Assembly: GCA_015501585.1 (NCBI GenBank)
Contig: JADNRY010000202.1
Coordinates: 46,936 to 110,935, forward strand
DNA: 64,000 nt
Reading direction: 5' to 3'
DNA from: Rhodocollybia butyracea
Taxonomy: Eukaryota; Basidiomycota; Agaricomycetes; Agaricales; Omphalotaceae
A program made the translations under genes and the position numbers. Below the pieces are notes generated by a model that searched no databases, was not told the origin of the DNA, and worked only from the letters and a program-made list of their open reading frames with translations. Numbering within the stretch: the stretch's first letter is position 1; every line of letters starts with the position of its first letter. Positions 46,690 through 58,382 of the stretch are shown here, piece by piece.

Positions 46690-47342
46690 CAAGTCGATCC
46701 ACCTCGACCAGCTACTGCATTTTCATTCGGTCAACATACGCTCCTTCGCAGCTTGGTTTCAGCAGATTTCTGCGGTCGCTACAGATCATCGTTCAATAAA
46801 ATTTGACCACCAGGGAACTGCTTTCATGCTGGAGCTTGTTGCTAGTAGTCTTAGAGAGTTGGATCTGCACGGCCCGTTTCGAAATAGACATGAGTTTAAT
46901 AATCTACTACTCACCAAATAAATTTAGAATACACCCCCGACCTGCGCAGTCTCAGCCTGATCAATGCACACCAAACCAATACATACACGTTACACTCCCG
47001 TTCCCTGAATTCAGTCACTCTTCGAACCTCTCCTGTATCGAGTCCTCAATCAGAAAACCTACCCTCTGCAAAGTTTAAAATTTAACCATCCACCTATACG
47101 CTGACCACTCTGATCTGTCGTCCACTCATCAATGGCATGAATGGTCTCAGATTGACGCTTTACTTGCAGCGCCAGAATCTGCCTTGCTGGAGACTGAACG
47201 TCATCTTGATACACGACCCTTCAATCATCGTGAAGGCGAAATTGACTGAAGAGTTTTCACGGTTGGCGGGGCTGGGGAAACTCGGGGTGGAAATGCCTGT
47301 CAATGGAGAAGCGTACACAGAGCGTATCCAGAGATTTATTTG
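46690..47342 (+). pseudogene. F-box/LRR-type protein relic
   Basis: Fragments typical of the C-terminal half of basidiomycete F-box proteins: FMLELVASSLRELDLHGPF (46830-46890), QIDALLAAPESALLETERHL and DTRPFNHREGEID (about 47150-47250), then in another frame EEFSRLAGLGKLGVEMPVNG and a stop at 47342. At least two frame changes and no N-terminal F-box. Non-functional remnant, moderately sure. Confidence 0.5.
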
Positions 47343-48420
47343 ACCGTTATGTGGATCAGTCTTCCATATGCATGTAATCGAGCAGGACTCGTATAGACAC
47401 GAAGGACATTTCTCACAAGTACACACATAGAGGACTCGTTCTCGTTCTTCGTAGGAGGTAGCTATTTCCGGACCCTGATGACAGACAGTAGATTGATATA
47501 TGCGACTAGTCCAGTTCTTTCTTTGGAACTGTTACGGGTAGCTCCGCCATTCAGCGGTCTCACGAGGGCATGTGAACTGCCGATCCCAGAGTGCACGCAA
47601 ACCCAGTCCTTTCTTTGGAACTGTCGCAGGTGCGACAGAAGTCGGATGCCCAAGGGATGCCAAATATGCTGTATGATGTAGCTTCAATGTTCGAGCTTTC
47701 AAGAATGACACCAAGCGCCGCGCGCGGAGTACATAGACCAACGATGTACAGTTGGACAGCGATGACTGGATCATACCGAGAACGCCCCAGCGTAAATTCG
47801 CTCCACTGCTCCATTGTCCTAAAATTACACTCGAGTCAGACTGATGCTGGCCGAGGAGTAAAGTGCAAGTGGGCACCACTTATGTAGGCTAAACGGCCAA
47901 AACTTTTGCTGGTTTTTTTGGTTTTTTGTAGTCTCCCGCTTCTTATTGTGCGAATACTGTACGTATTCTTTCAAAGTTGAGCTGTTATTAGCGTAGTGAA
48001 AAACCTTCTGAACTCATCTCAGTGGTCTCAATAGATATTTTATATGTTCCTGGTGATAGATACAGAAATCACGCTTGATGCTCTGAACGTTCTGCTTGTG
48101 GTTCGAGTGTATCTCACAAAAAGGCTAATCGGAGTAGACAGAATCATCGTAGAGTACATTATTTAGTAGAGTACCTAAATATTGTCGCAAAAAAATCACA
48201 GTATGTTTAGAATAGCAGGAACCCCTATTTCTAATGTTTTTAACACTTCCTAACCATGAGCACTTCGAGTCTGCCAACCATAGTATCGCCAACCCGCGGC
48301 TGTAAATCGCGGTTGCTAGCTGCAGACGAGCCTACGATTCAGTCTTTCCAGCATAGGGAGATACTTGATAATGACTTTGTTATCGTACTTCTATGCGCAC
48401 AAACTTTGTATCTGGCTACG
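47343..48420. other. Gene-free stretch
   Basis: No gene was recognised. CAGTTCTTTCTTTGGAACTG (47512-47531) and CAGTCCTTTCTTTGGAACTG (about 47606-47625) are near-identical short stem-loop sequences about 95 bp apart. The minus-strand open frame 47532-47879 has no family resemblance. Confidence 0.4.
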
Positions 48421-49539
48421 TCAAAGCCTAGTCACAGACCACTCCATGACATGGTATGGATCTTTGTTCCCTGGGTACGTTCCAAAGAGATCGTCTCCTC
48501 CAATCTCCTTCCGGAGCTGTGCTTTCACCTCTACGCTACCCTTGCCAAATAGGCCTTCCCACAAATCCTTCCAGCTATCTGGCGAGTGACAAAACATATA
48601 ACGCTCACTCCCAGTAGGATGCCAAAAACCCTTCTCTCTCCTCGATCCATGAACACCGAATATCATCGAACCAGGCTCGGGTGAAAGCAAAACCGGCAAG
48701 CTTTTCCGCAATCGCTGTTTGACCTTCTTCGTTAAACAAATGAAAGACTGCAGCGATATAACATGCAGCAACATGACCCCGCAGTGGATTCAAAGATGTG
48801 AGAGTGCCAAGGACAGGTATGGGGTGGAGGGAGGGCTCTCCTTTGTAAAGGGGGGAAGAGTATCTAAGAATGACTTATCCAGTATATTCCCCTCCAAAAA
48901 CGGCACCGGGAACGACTGCTGGGAAGACCGAAACATCTCATGTCCCAGTTGCCAAAAGTCTGACCAAAGGTGAGCACAAATTTAATCGAAAGAAGAAAAT
49001 TGGGAACCTCCGTGTAGGTCAGTAGCCAAGACACTTTCAGATGGATATCCATCTTGTATCGCTTTCCTAGTATCATTTCCAACTGCGAATAAGAAATATC
49101 AAACTCAATTGACTGCTGAAGCAAGGCTGTAAGACCAACAGCAACACCCAAGATCCAGTAAAATCGGATGCTTTCTCTCCCTCCCAAGTTTCAGGAGGTC
49201 AGAGTATGCAGGAAGACGGGCAATTTTCAACCTGTATAAGCTTGTAAAGTGTAATTACACTCATATCACGTCTCACACCTTGCGAATTCGAACATACGGA
49301 TACAAGGATAACGATAGATCTGTCAATATCAGGATTTCCTTCAACTTTCGCTATGCGTCGATGGGGAAAAAGGATACCGAATACGCCTTTGTTTGGACGG
49401 CGATGATATGCTCCTTCAGCTTTTCTTCATCTTCAATACCTGTCTCCCGTTTGAAGAATTCATGTTCTTCCACGTCTAAATTGTAATACTGTTCCTCTAA
49501 CGACATCTTGTAGACTCGTGGAAGGTTATTGGGCTCCAT
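48421..49539 (-). pseudogene. SAM-dependent methyltransferase of agaric type, two frameshifts
   Basis: Start MEPNNLPRVYKMSLEEQYYN at 49539. Family marks in order: EEHEFFKRETGIEDEEKL, DLLKLGRERKHPILLDLGCC, GNDTRKAIQDGYPSESVLAT, DFWQLGHEMFRSSQQSF, NPLRGHVAACYIAAVFHLF, LLSPEPGSMIFGVHGS, FCHSPDSWKDLWEGLF and EWSVTRL at the end. The frame changes at a run of six G (48850-48855, C6 on the coding strand, one C short) and again near 48693. The rest, including introns, is well preserved. Either a young pseudogene or a real gene with assembly errors. Substrate unknown. Confidence 0.7.
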
Positions 49540-50314
49540 TGGGGTATGTAGAAATGTAGAATAACTTGTTAAGCGCTCAAGCTTGTTCAGCTCTTGGACC
49601 ACGCCGTGAAATAAATTCTTCCTTCCTTCCTGAAACACACAACAAAGAAGTTGCGGCACCATCGGATATTCGCATAGTCTGCCTGCCGTGACCTGAGCCT
49701 CTGTCTCGATGCATAAATAGTTGCTATTCAGTCTTTTCAGTCTGGTAACGAGACTATCATTGTCAAGAGACTCAGATTAAAACTTACCTGCTGATTGGCG
49801 GAGTCGTGTTCCTTTATTTGCGGCCTCTGTATCCGTGGTGTGCATTCAGGAGCGCTCCAGCTGTTCGGGACCACCTGGGACCACCTGGCGGGTTTCTTTG
49901 CTTTCCCGAAGACTCAAGTACTTAGGAGGGCTGTCAAAAAGTGTTACTTAGGGGCTCGTACGGTATTGTATTGATCTTTTACCACCTGAGGTTTGCCTTC
50001 TTTTTTGTAAGTAATTCGCCTCCGGATCCTGACCGATCAGTCTTGGTCCAAGCAACCGCTGGCTCTATCAGCGTATGAGGCCCTACTCATCATCATCATA
50101 AGTTGATCATAAGGCTGTCAACCTTTGACCCCAAAAAGGTTATTCTTAAATTATCTATATCACTGTCGGATGAACTAAATTGTGAGAGATTTTACAGATT
50201 TCTTCACCCAGATAATCCCAGATAGTCCCATATAAACCAATAAGATATTAATGTCTTTCATCCAAAACACACCTGCACCGTCGCCTCTTCATCGCTGTTT
50301 AGCCTCCTGCTAAG
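49540..50314. other. Intergenic
   Basis: Between the methyltransferase start and the 7-TM gene start. No gene or repeat was recognised. Confidence 0.45.
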
Positions 50315-52152
50315 CATGTCGAATTCTACCGCGCCTGAGATTCCAGTGTCGGCGGACACACTTTTGCTGTAAGTAGCTTCGATACATGGCTGTAATCTCA
50401 AGTCATCTAATACACTTCTCTCTAGTATCGGGCCTATCGTAACGTCTTCTTGTCCTTGGAGCATTTACGGACATTAACATTGCGGCCTCCCTCACAGTTA
50501 ATCGGTTCTTTGTTTAGCTGGGCCTTTTTGGCATTTCGATCGTCCAGCTATGTTAGTATACACCCCTCAGTCCCATTTTGTTCTGACGCCAAAGAATTCA
50601 GACATCTACTACCTATCTTTTCCTTCCGACCCAGTCATAATACAAGGATCAGGTGCACTGCTATAGCTCAACTTCTCGGTGACTTGTTCATTGACGGGTA
50701 CTTATACTTAGTATATGCAATATTTATACTCGACATATTCCAGAGTGTGGTAGTTGCTACCGCAGCTTGGCATTCACTGTGTTCGGGCTGGGGCCATCCA
50801 TCAGCGCTCGAATTTCCAGGATGGACTTTTACTGCACTTCCTTGTGTATCTGGAATCGGTAAGCAAGCACATCAGTTCCAGTGAGTGATCACCGTGTTCA
50901 TCTCAATCGATCAGTCGCAGCTTGGGTACAGACGTTCTTTGCCTGGTATGTTCTAATTTTTTTTTACCTCGCTCGGATAATGTTATCATATTGATTCCTT
51001 TAGGAGGATTCATATTTTGGGAAAATGGAAGCTCTTACCTTGCTTGATCATCTTTGTGAGTGTTTGCCCGTTCTATTGTACGTGCCTTATGCTGACGAAT
51101 TGCCTCTTCAAGCTTGCGCTGGCGCAGTGCGGTGCTGCATGGGCCATTGGCATTGGAGTGTGTACTATCCACCACCTATGCGACGCTGTTGATCATAATG
51201 AATCATCTAGTTTATACCACTTCGAGATATTCAAAAGCTTCACATGGTCGATATGTTTGCCAGAACAATCGTAGGTGGCTTCTTTGCATGATACCGATGA
51301 AGCGTTCTCAGTGGGCTTAGATCTGGCTCGGAGGTGCGGCTCTTGCGGATGTGGTGAGAATCAGCTATTATTTCCCCGTTGCGATATTGATTATGAACAT
51401 TATAGGCAATTGCATTCTCGATGTTTTACTTGGTTGGTTGTTATCCAAGCTTGAACACGTATTGACTCAAAATGATTGATACAGCTCTACTCGGCAAAGC
51501 AAAGAACTAAATTTCAGCAGACTGACCGAATCATAAGTCGTCTTATCCGTGTAACCGTCGAGACTGGAGCCATAACCGCCACCTCTGCAATCGTGGAGTT
51601 GATATTGTTTCAAACTATGCAGACAAATAATCTTCACTTCACCATGTATGTGATTCCTGTCTTTCTTCAGTTTCGTCGCTCATTGGACAATAAAATAACA
51701 GCGCACTCATGCTGTGTAAAAGTAAGTCCGGCTTTACCCCGGCAAAGCCACACAGTTATTGACTGTTTCTCTTTTTCCCGGTGAACTCTCATGATCATCC
51801 GACTGTTACTGCACTTGACCCATTTCAGTCTATTCCAACGCATTCATGGCATCCCTGAACTCCCGCTCTGGGAGTAAGCTATCACATGAATCTCACTCAA
51901 TCTCGACGATGACCTCAAGTACCCAATGGAATCACACCTTCCTGAATATTACGCGACGTGAAAATCAGGAAACCCCGGCAGTGATTCACCTGGAAACGAC
52001 AACTGAGGTCGACACTGAAGACTCAAAACTGGGAGTCAATCAAAATAAAAATGTGAGTCTGCTTTTTATTTTGGGTGCCAAAAACTGAAATCCAGCCTCA
52101 GCAGGGACACGATATCGAGATGGACACATTGCCCGAAGTACGACGAAGATGA
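50315..52152 (+). CDS. Seven-transmembrane protein of the DUF6534-like basidiomycete family
   Basis: Start MSNSTAPEIPVSADTLLL at 50315. Many short exons carry membrane segments: GLFGISIVQLC, YYLSFPSDPVIIQGS, VYAIFILDIFQSVVVATAAW, the loop HPSALEFPGWTFTALPCVSG, AWVQTFFAWRIHILGKWKLL, LALAQCGAAWAIGIGV, IWLGGAALADV, AIAFSMFYL, LIRVTVETGAITATSAIVEL, LCKSYSNAFMASLNSR. A cytosolic Ser/Thr-rich tail follows and, after a final intron, ends EVRRR at 52150-52152. Order and motifs match the large family of agaric membrane proteins annotated DUF6534, of unknown function. The second and third exons (50430-50560) are hard to join in frame, so the N-terminus is uncertain. Confidence 0.65.
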
Positions 52153-52677
52153 TTACCAGAAGAAAAATTATAACTATCAATGTGTATCTATGTATTCTGT
52201 ACTTTTTCCTTGGCGGTTGTGTACTTACTAATATCAGCAAGTTTTTGAATGAGCAAAACAGGATTTGTCCTCCTCCGAAAGACAAGAAAACAGCACTCGT
52301 AAGTAATTGAGACTGCAGGAACCAAGTCAAGTTGTTTTCAAGGAAGTGAGCTCTCCAGATTCCAACCCCCTCCTTGCCCATCGCCAGTTCGACGAAGAGA
52401 TTTTTGTATCACGGTAATTACATTTGAGGTACAACGGTAGCACTGTATTTCTTGCGGAGAAATCAGAGGCAACAAGCAAGTTTTCTTCGCTCACAGTATA
52501 AATAATGTAAAATACTTTTTATATTATGCGCAATTTCTTTTATGTACAACAATGGAGATCTGGTATATTTGTTCGGTGGTCAGAAACATCTGTGGATGTC
52601 TTGGTGTTGAACGTGTTGCAAAACTTGACGCGGAGATTTTTCGAGCGATGATTTCCCTCAAAGCCCTGAAAAGCCGG
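52153..52677. other. Intergenic between two converging genes
   Basis: AT-rich spacer without a recognised gene or repeat. Confidence 0.45.
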
Positions 52678-55256
52678 TCAGCATTCGTCGGGATCTCGAA
52701 GATACCACCTACCTGACTTGATCAAGTCCGCAGCCCGCTCCGCCAGTATGTAGGTTGGAACCTGCGTGTGAGCGGCTGGAATAAAAGGCTTTTAAACCAA
52801 CCGAATTGATAAGCACGAAACACCCGTTTTCAAAAAGAGACGTACAAAAGCAGATGCGTCGACAACACGCAGACCAATGGTTCCCTTCACTGTAAGGTCA
52901 GAATTTAGTGCACCGCTTCCTCTCCCGTTGCTGCCCGTCTTTCCCATTGGCGCTGTACAGGTGACATGGTTCACAGTAAAACAGGTGCTTCTGATGTACT
53001 CCTCAATCTCTTCGTCAGTCTGAGCTACGGACGTCAGGCTTGTTTCTTCTATAATCCAATCAGACCACGATTGAGCAGACATGAATCGTCGGGCTGCCTT
53101 GATAGCTTCGCGCATAGCGAATATGTCGAACTCCGTGCTTAGCATATTCGGTTGGATTAAAGGGTGAGCAAATGGATCCGTAGAATTTAAGGTAATATTA
53201 CCCCCTAGCAATAAGATTGGTCAAACTATAACGAGAGTAACGTGGAACATACGGGAGGACGGGGATACTAAATTGGAGAACATCGTAAAGAAGTTGCCTT
53301 GCGATGGGAACGGTTGGGAGAAGGAGACGAAGCTGTCCTGTGGAAGAAGCCCGGACGCACTCAGCATATATAATGATAACAAGCTCAAGTAAAGTAGCCT
53401 ACGGTAGGGATGAATTCGTAATGGGCAGAAGTGGGACCTGCGCTTGGATCGGCGGCTTGTTTGAAAATCGAGGCGTCTTTAGGAAGCCTCAACCACCCGA
53501 GCTGATTACCAGGACCTAATACAAGATCTCCAGTATGTGAACTATTCCATTGCTGAAGTAGCTCTGCAGCGAGAGTCTCATTAGTCCTAACATTATCCAG
53601 GGTGTTTGTTGAGCGCACGGTCCAGGAGATGGTGGTCAGAGGGTGATCCTATAAAACTATCAGATACTTTCCCCAATACGAAGCAATTATTAAGGAACCT
53701 GTAAGTTTGTACCGACATCGGGCACATCGACAATAGTTTTCACACCAAGTGAAGAAAGATGTGAAGAGTCGCCGATTCCGGACAACATCACTGAAATCAT
53801 TGGCATCAGCACGTTACACAGGAAACATTTCACGAAAGAAGTACGTACATATTTGAGGTGTCTTGATAGCACCGGCAGAGAGAATAACCTCTTGCGAAGC
53901 GGACATCGTAAATCTCGCACCTGCGGAAAATTAATTCGTGCAAAACTGATTTACCTACTTACCTGAGGACGAAGATGCAAATTCAACACCTCTAAATATA
54001 GGTTCGCCACTTCTTTGAGTACCGGTCTGTACAACCTTAGTCACCTGCGTGTTCACCAGTATGTCGAGGTTCGACCGTGAAAGTACAGGTGCGAGATATG
54101 AGTTTGCTGCATCGACACGATGTCCGTTTGATATCTAAAGAGAGGTCCAGGCTTTAGCGTATGCTCGGGAAACATAAGCTATGTGTCACACCGTAGTTTG
54201 AGTCCATCCAATTCCAATAGTATCACCAGAGTTGTACTTTTTGACCGTTCAAAATCATCAGTATCAGTATTCGAGTCACGCGCTTGAAGATGAGATTCTT
54301 ACATCGAGGTTGAATGGAAATTCAGTAGAAAGTTCAAAAGAGGCACCGATGACGCGTTGGTCGGTGGGAAGGAGTTGGCCGGGTAAGCTGAAGTTTATAG
54401 GGCCTTATCATATGAACTCAGAACACAACTATTCTCGAGAGACATCTAGCTCACCTCCGTGACCATGGATGGATAGATCGATTTCTCCTTGAGTGTTATG
54501 ATGGTCTGCAGGTGCTACGGGATTTTCAATCTTTCATGACTATCAGTTTTCGTTCATAACGTAAGGTTTTCTTGACCTTGCGGATGTATGGCTGTAACGA
54601 ATTCCACGACCATCCTTCATCACCAGTTACCTCAGCCCAGCGATCATAATCATCCTTTGATCCCCGACAATAAGCCATGATATCTACCAGAGCCCTAAAT
54701 ATTGCCGCATTGTAGAGAAGCAAAGCTTACTCACTAACTGCGGTGGAGCCCCCCAACACAAAGCCCCTTTGGTACGCTATAGATCGCCCACTTAATCCGG
54801 GTTGGCCTAACGTAGTGAAGTTCCAATCCTACTCCTGTGATTAGAACTATTCCTAGATATATATGTGGGAAGCAGACTGACAAACTGAGTCCCACCCAAC
54901 TGTGGAGCGAAGGAAGGAACTTCGATATCCAAGTTGTTGAAGTCGCTAAAATTTGGGTTAAAGTAATGAAATGGGTATCCAATCGAATCTCGTACCTCGA
55001 CCCTGCTTCAATGAGAAGCACCTTCGTACTTGGATTCTCTGTCAGTCGATTTGCAACTACGCTACCGCCGGCACCACCTGCATTCGATTAGGCTTACATC
55101 TCGTACAGATAATGTAAAGAGTTACCCACCTCCAACGATAATGAAGTCGTAGTTTGCAGCTTTGGGAAGGCTTTCAACATTTTGGTAAAGCGTTCCGGAG
55201 GTCAAGCCTGCGAGGAAAAGTGATAGGGCAGCGACGCTTGTTGCAGAGGGAATCAT
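52678..55256 (-). CDS. GMC oxidoreductase, aryl-alcohol-oxidase-like, secreted
   Basis: Start MIPSATSVAALSLFLAGLTS at 55256, a signal peptide. FAD-binding IVGGGAGGSVVANRLTEN is split by an intron; LLIEAGSR, VLGGSTAV, DIMAYCRGSKDDYDRWAEVT and GDEGWSWNSLQPYIRKVKK follow. SAGAIKTPQ and MLSGIGDSSHLSSLGVKTI match the GMC signature 2 region. The C-terminal domain has TCFTVNHVTCTAPMG with a candidate catalytic histidine and, after the last intron, PFIPAAHTQVPTYILAERAA with the second. Such flavoenzymes oxidise aryl alcohols and release H2O2 for wood or litter decay. About a dozen introns. No frame break was confirmed. Confidence 0.85.
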
Positions 55257-55773
55257 GAGGATTGGAGTGAAAGGCGTCGTATGATATTATACTCTATGTA
55301 TAGACCTGCAAATATGGATGCTTCTGCCCAGTGTCAAAAACGGATAAATAGCTTGATGAGCAGATATTGCCGTCGGAGAGCTATTATATTCAAGGAACGG
55401 GAGGAAGCTGTCTGTGGAGGTTTCAAAGTTCAGGCCGAACATTACTAAATAGCAAACGCTAAATTCGCACCAGCATGGGACCCACTAAGTATCACGGTAG
55501 CAGCACATTTATATTTGGCACAAACTTTAGCTCTTGAGCAGAAGTGATAGTCCTGAAGTTGTTGCGAAGTGAACTGTTGAATCAATGACAGTTGGAAGGA
55601 TGAAGGTTGGTATGATTGCTAGATGTGCAAATCGCTCGTAGAGGTTCATCGAATATTATAATTCCTCAAGAAGTTCGAAGATCAACAAACACAGCGCTTA
55701 CTAAGCGAACAAGCGCTGGACTGGTTTTTCTTGTTCGGGGTTGAACGTTGAGTTGAAGCCAGCCAGTATTACT

Positions 55774-55805
<32 letters not shown>

Positions 55806-56568
55806 AGTCTCGTCCACGGTCCCTGCGAAAATATCAGACAACGCACAAGGTCCTCCATATGATAATACTATGATACCTATTATTGTGTTGATTCAGGTCG
55901 TGAGGCACCTTGAGGCACCAGTCAATAATTATAGCAGGGTTATCGCCCTATTCACTGTTTAAAAGGCAATCTAGTACCTGCGTTCTAAGTGGTCACCGGG
56001 ATCCTCGAGCGCAGCTAGCACTATGGTCAGCGGCAGAATTTTACTGTGGGTGCCTTGCTTTTCTCACCTTAATTCCGATTGTCAATCGCGTTAGCTACTG
56101 CCTAGCTAGTATGGTATTGAATCCTTTCCGTTCATTACTCAGAAAAAGATTGCAAAGCTAGGAAATAGAGATTATTCTTAGCCAAGAGCGGGAAAAGATA
56201 TTAAAGGACCAGTTCCAAATTATTTTACATAGACAGGAGAGAAGACCGAAGACAGTGTCGTGGGTTGTCGTGGGTTGGAGTAGGCCCTTTCAGAGCGCAC
56301 GTGGCACACTGAACCCATCCTGTCAGTCGTATTCGGGTCAGCACCGAAGGAGAAGTCCGACAACTTGTTGACCCTACACATTCAAGACACCAGCAGTCCC
56401 AGGCAGTCTTATACTGCCACTAGATCACGGATTGCAAGGGAGATTCTCCAGCCAGCCACTGATCAGGGGATGTGCTCTATTACTTTTCGCTTTTTGAGTT
56501 GTTGCTGTCCTGGTAAGTCCAGATTCGTCGTCAGATCATCTGAAGGAAGAACATTACATAGATGTACA
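55257..56568. other. Gene-free stretch with a (TAG)10 microsatellite
   Basis: Upstream of the GMC gene. A perfect trinucleotide run lies at 55774-55803. No gene was recognised in the rest. Confidence 0.5.
55774..55803 (+). repeat. (TAG)10 microsatellite
   Basis: Ten perfect TAG units. Confidence 0.9.
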
Positions 56569-56790
56569 CTACACTTCCATACCTTTCTGCAGCTTGAGCC
56601 GCACTCGTATCATGTCTTCCACATTCCCGAAATCAGCAGTGATTCCTGTTGTGTTGTCTGTTTCGCATTCTTTGACCACGGCCGTCACCTTGTCGTCTCG
56701 TCGCCCCACTACACAGACTCGGGCACCACGAAGAGCATATTTATATGTGATTTCTCGTTCAATTCCACTGGAAGTACCTAGAATAATCCT
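56569..56790 (-). pseudogene. Short-chain dehydrogenase/reductase N-terminal fragment
   Basis: The minus strand codes LGTSSGIEREITYKYALRGA, then RVCVVGRRDDKVTAVVKE, the cofactor-binding beta-alpha-beta start of an SDR (normally GASSGIG). It lacks the second half and the catalytic YxxxK. Its 5' side runs directly into NAXE fragment copy C, and the same junction is present at 42703-42726. Confidence 0.75.
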
Positions 56791-57055
56791 GAAGAAGAGA
56801 AGTATCATTAGAAGGAGGAATTGTTTTGATACTCATGTTGTCGCATTGAGTCTTGAGTCTCTGAGAAGCACATGTGTACGCTATCAGTTGGACCACTTGA
56901 ACACAAATACTATTACCTTGTAAATGTCTTTCAAAGATCCCGGCTAAGCAGCGAAATCAACGAAAAAAATATTAATACTCAAGCTTTGAATTTAAAGGTA
57001 CCTTGGGCATGAAGATTACGGGATTGGAGCCAAATATGCCTAAGTTGCATGATTA
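56791..57055 (-). pseudogene. NAD(P)HX epimerase gene fragment, copy C
   Basis: Matches NAXE 37571-37835 including intron: GTACCTTGGGCATGAAGATT, ACGGGATTGGAGCCAAATAT and GTTGCATGATTAGAGTGGG. Several substitutions and small indels; frames are broken. Confidence 0.88.
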
Positions 57056-57074
57056 GAGTGGGGGAATGGAGTCG

Positions 57075-58021
57075 TGTCCCCCATCAGTCAACGGCGGCTG
57101 GAGAAACGACTGGGGATGAGTCGGACTGCAGGGGGGTCAAAGCAAGGTGTTTAACACTTGTTCCGTCTGTAGGTGTTAAGATCGTGCAAGACCGAAGGGA
57201 TCCGATCGGTATCAAAAGGTATGTATTGACGAAGTAGGTCTCGGACCGATATCGGAGATCGAAGAAGAAGTGGGACGTGCGGTATAGCTATTAGCTAGAC
57301 CCTCGTCACGCCAAATAGTCCCAAGATGAAGTTCAGGAGACAAAGATAGATTCGGCCGATGTAACGGCCGACGAGTAAGACAGAAGAAGGATAGACTAGG
57401 GTGGAACTTAGTCGGACAGAAGGTCTGGTTTATCCAAGTTGATATTTAAACTGAGGACTACTGTACAAGGTTGTACTACTTATATACTAAGAGTCTGGGG
57501 CTTCCGGATCGGTAGAAGACAATAGTCGGAAACGTATACGGAAGACCGAAGTAAGTAATACAATCATAAGACAATAATACTCAATAGATTGGAAAGGGAA
57601 TATAATCGAAAGATAATAAGAACCAATTAGAAAGTAATCCGAAAGGTCCAATGGCGGTACAATCATCGGCGAAGATAAGAGATAAGATAGGAAGATAACA
57701 AAAAGAGATAAGATGACGGAAATAGACGGGATGGAATCGGAATGGTGCTGGGATGATAGTAGAGGTGATCCGGCGATGATCCGAGGGATGCCGATGCGGC
57801 ATGGTCGTAACAGTATCCCCCTCTTAGGCTTGAGCCTTCGAAAGCCTCTAAGTCCAGAGCCGAAGTCGGACCGATAGGGTGTCGGCCGAGAGTCAGGGTC
57901 ACCGTGATGTGAGAAAGTCTAGAAGATTCTAAGACGTCACCGAGATCTCCGCTTATTGTTCCTGTGATCATATAGAGTCTAAGCGCCTGGGTATATAAGG
58001 TCGTGCCAAAATCCAAAATTT
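57075..58021 (-). mobile_element. Gypsy-type LTR and adjoining 3' end (remnant)
   Basis: On the minus strand AAGAGGGGGATAC (a polypurine tract near 57815-57827) is followed by TGTTACGACCATGCCGC, the typical start of a Ty3/gypsy 3' LTR. The pyrimidine-rich LTR-like stretch extends left to about 57075. Upstream of the tract, 57830-58000 could be the end of a polyprotein frame. No second LTR copy is in the window, so borders are approximate. Confidence 0.45.
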
Positions 58022-58133
58022 TCCTAAGTTAGAGATGTCCCGAGTCAGCGCAAGTACTTGTGGCCTAAAAGGCCTGACTCGTGACCCGCGGCTGACTCGT
58101 GGGAAACGGGTCACTGACTCGCAAGTATTATCA

Positions 58134-58288
58134 TGTGCCAGATGCCGTGGTGACCAAGCACGGCATCAACGTCCAGCGGAGCGGGAAGCGGAAAGCTGTG
58201 CTGCGCTTTTTGTTCCCGCTCACAGTCACCGACTCGTCGCCGCAGCCAGTGCCACAAAACAGACCATCGGTCTGACTCTCTGTTTCTT
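58134..58288 (+). repeat. Split direct repeat A1
   Basis: Begins TGTGCCAGATGCCGTGGTGA, ends GACTCTCTGTTTCT. About 95% identical to A2 at 62560-62714. Confidence 0.92.
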
Positions 58289-58382
58289 CTATTTATTCTG
58301 GCATAATTATCCTACGATGGCCGTAGTAATAACGCACCTCCTGCTCATAACGCCCCACCGGGTCATCTGAACAATTTTTCCT

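Noticed and set aside
47532..47879. 115-codon minus-strand open frame
   Set aside because: No family resemblance, overlaps other equally long frames, lies between two pseudogenes.
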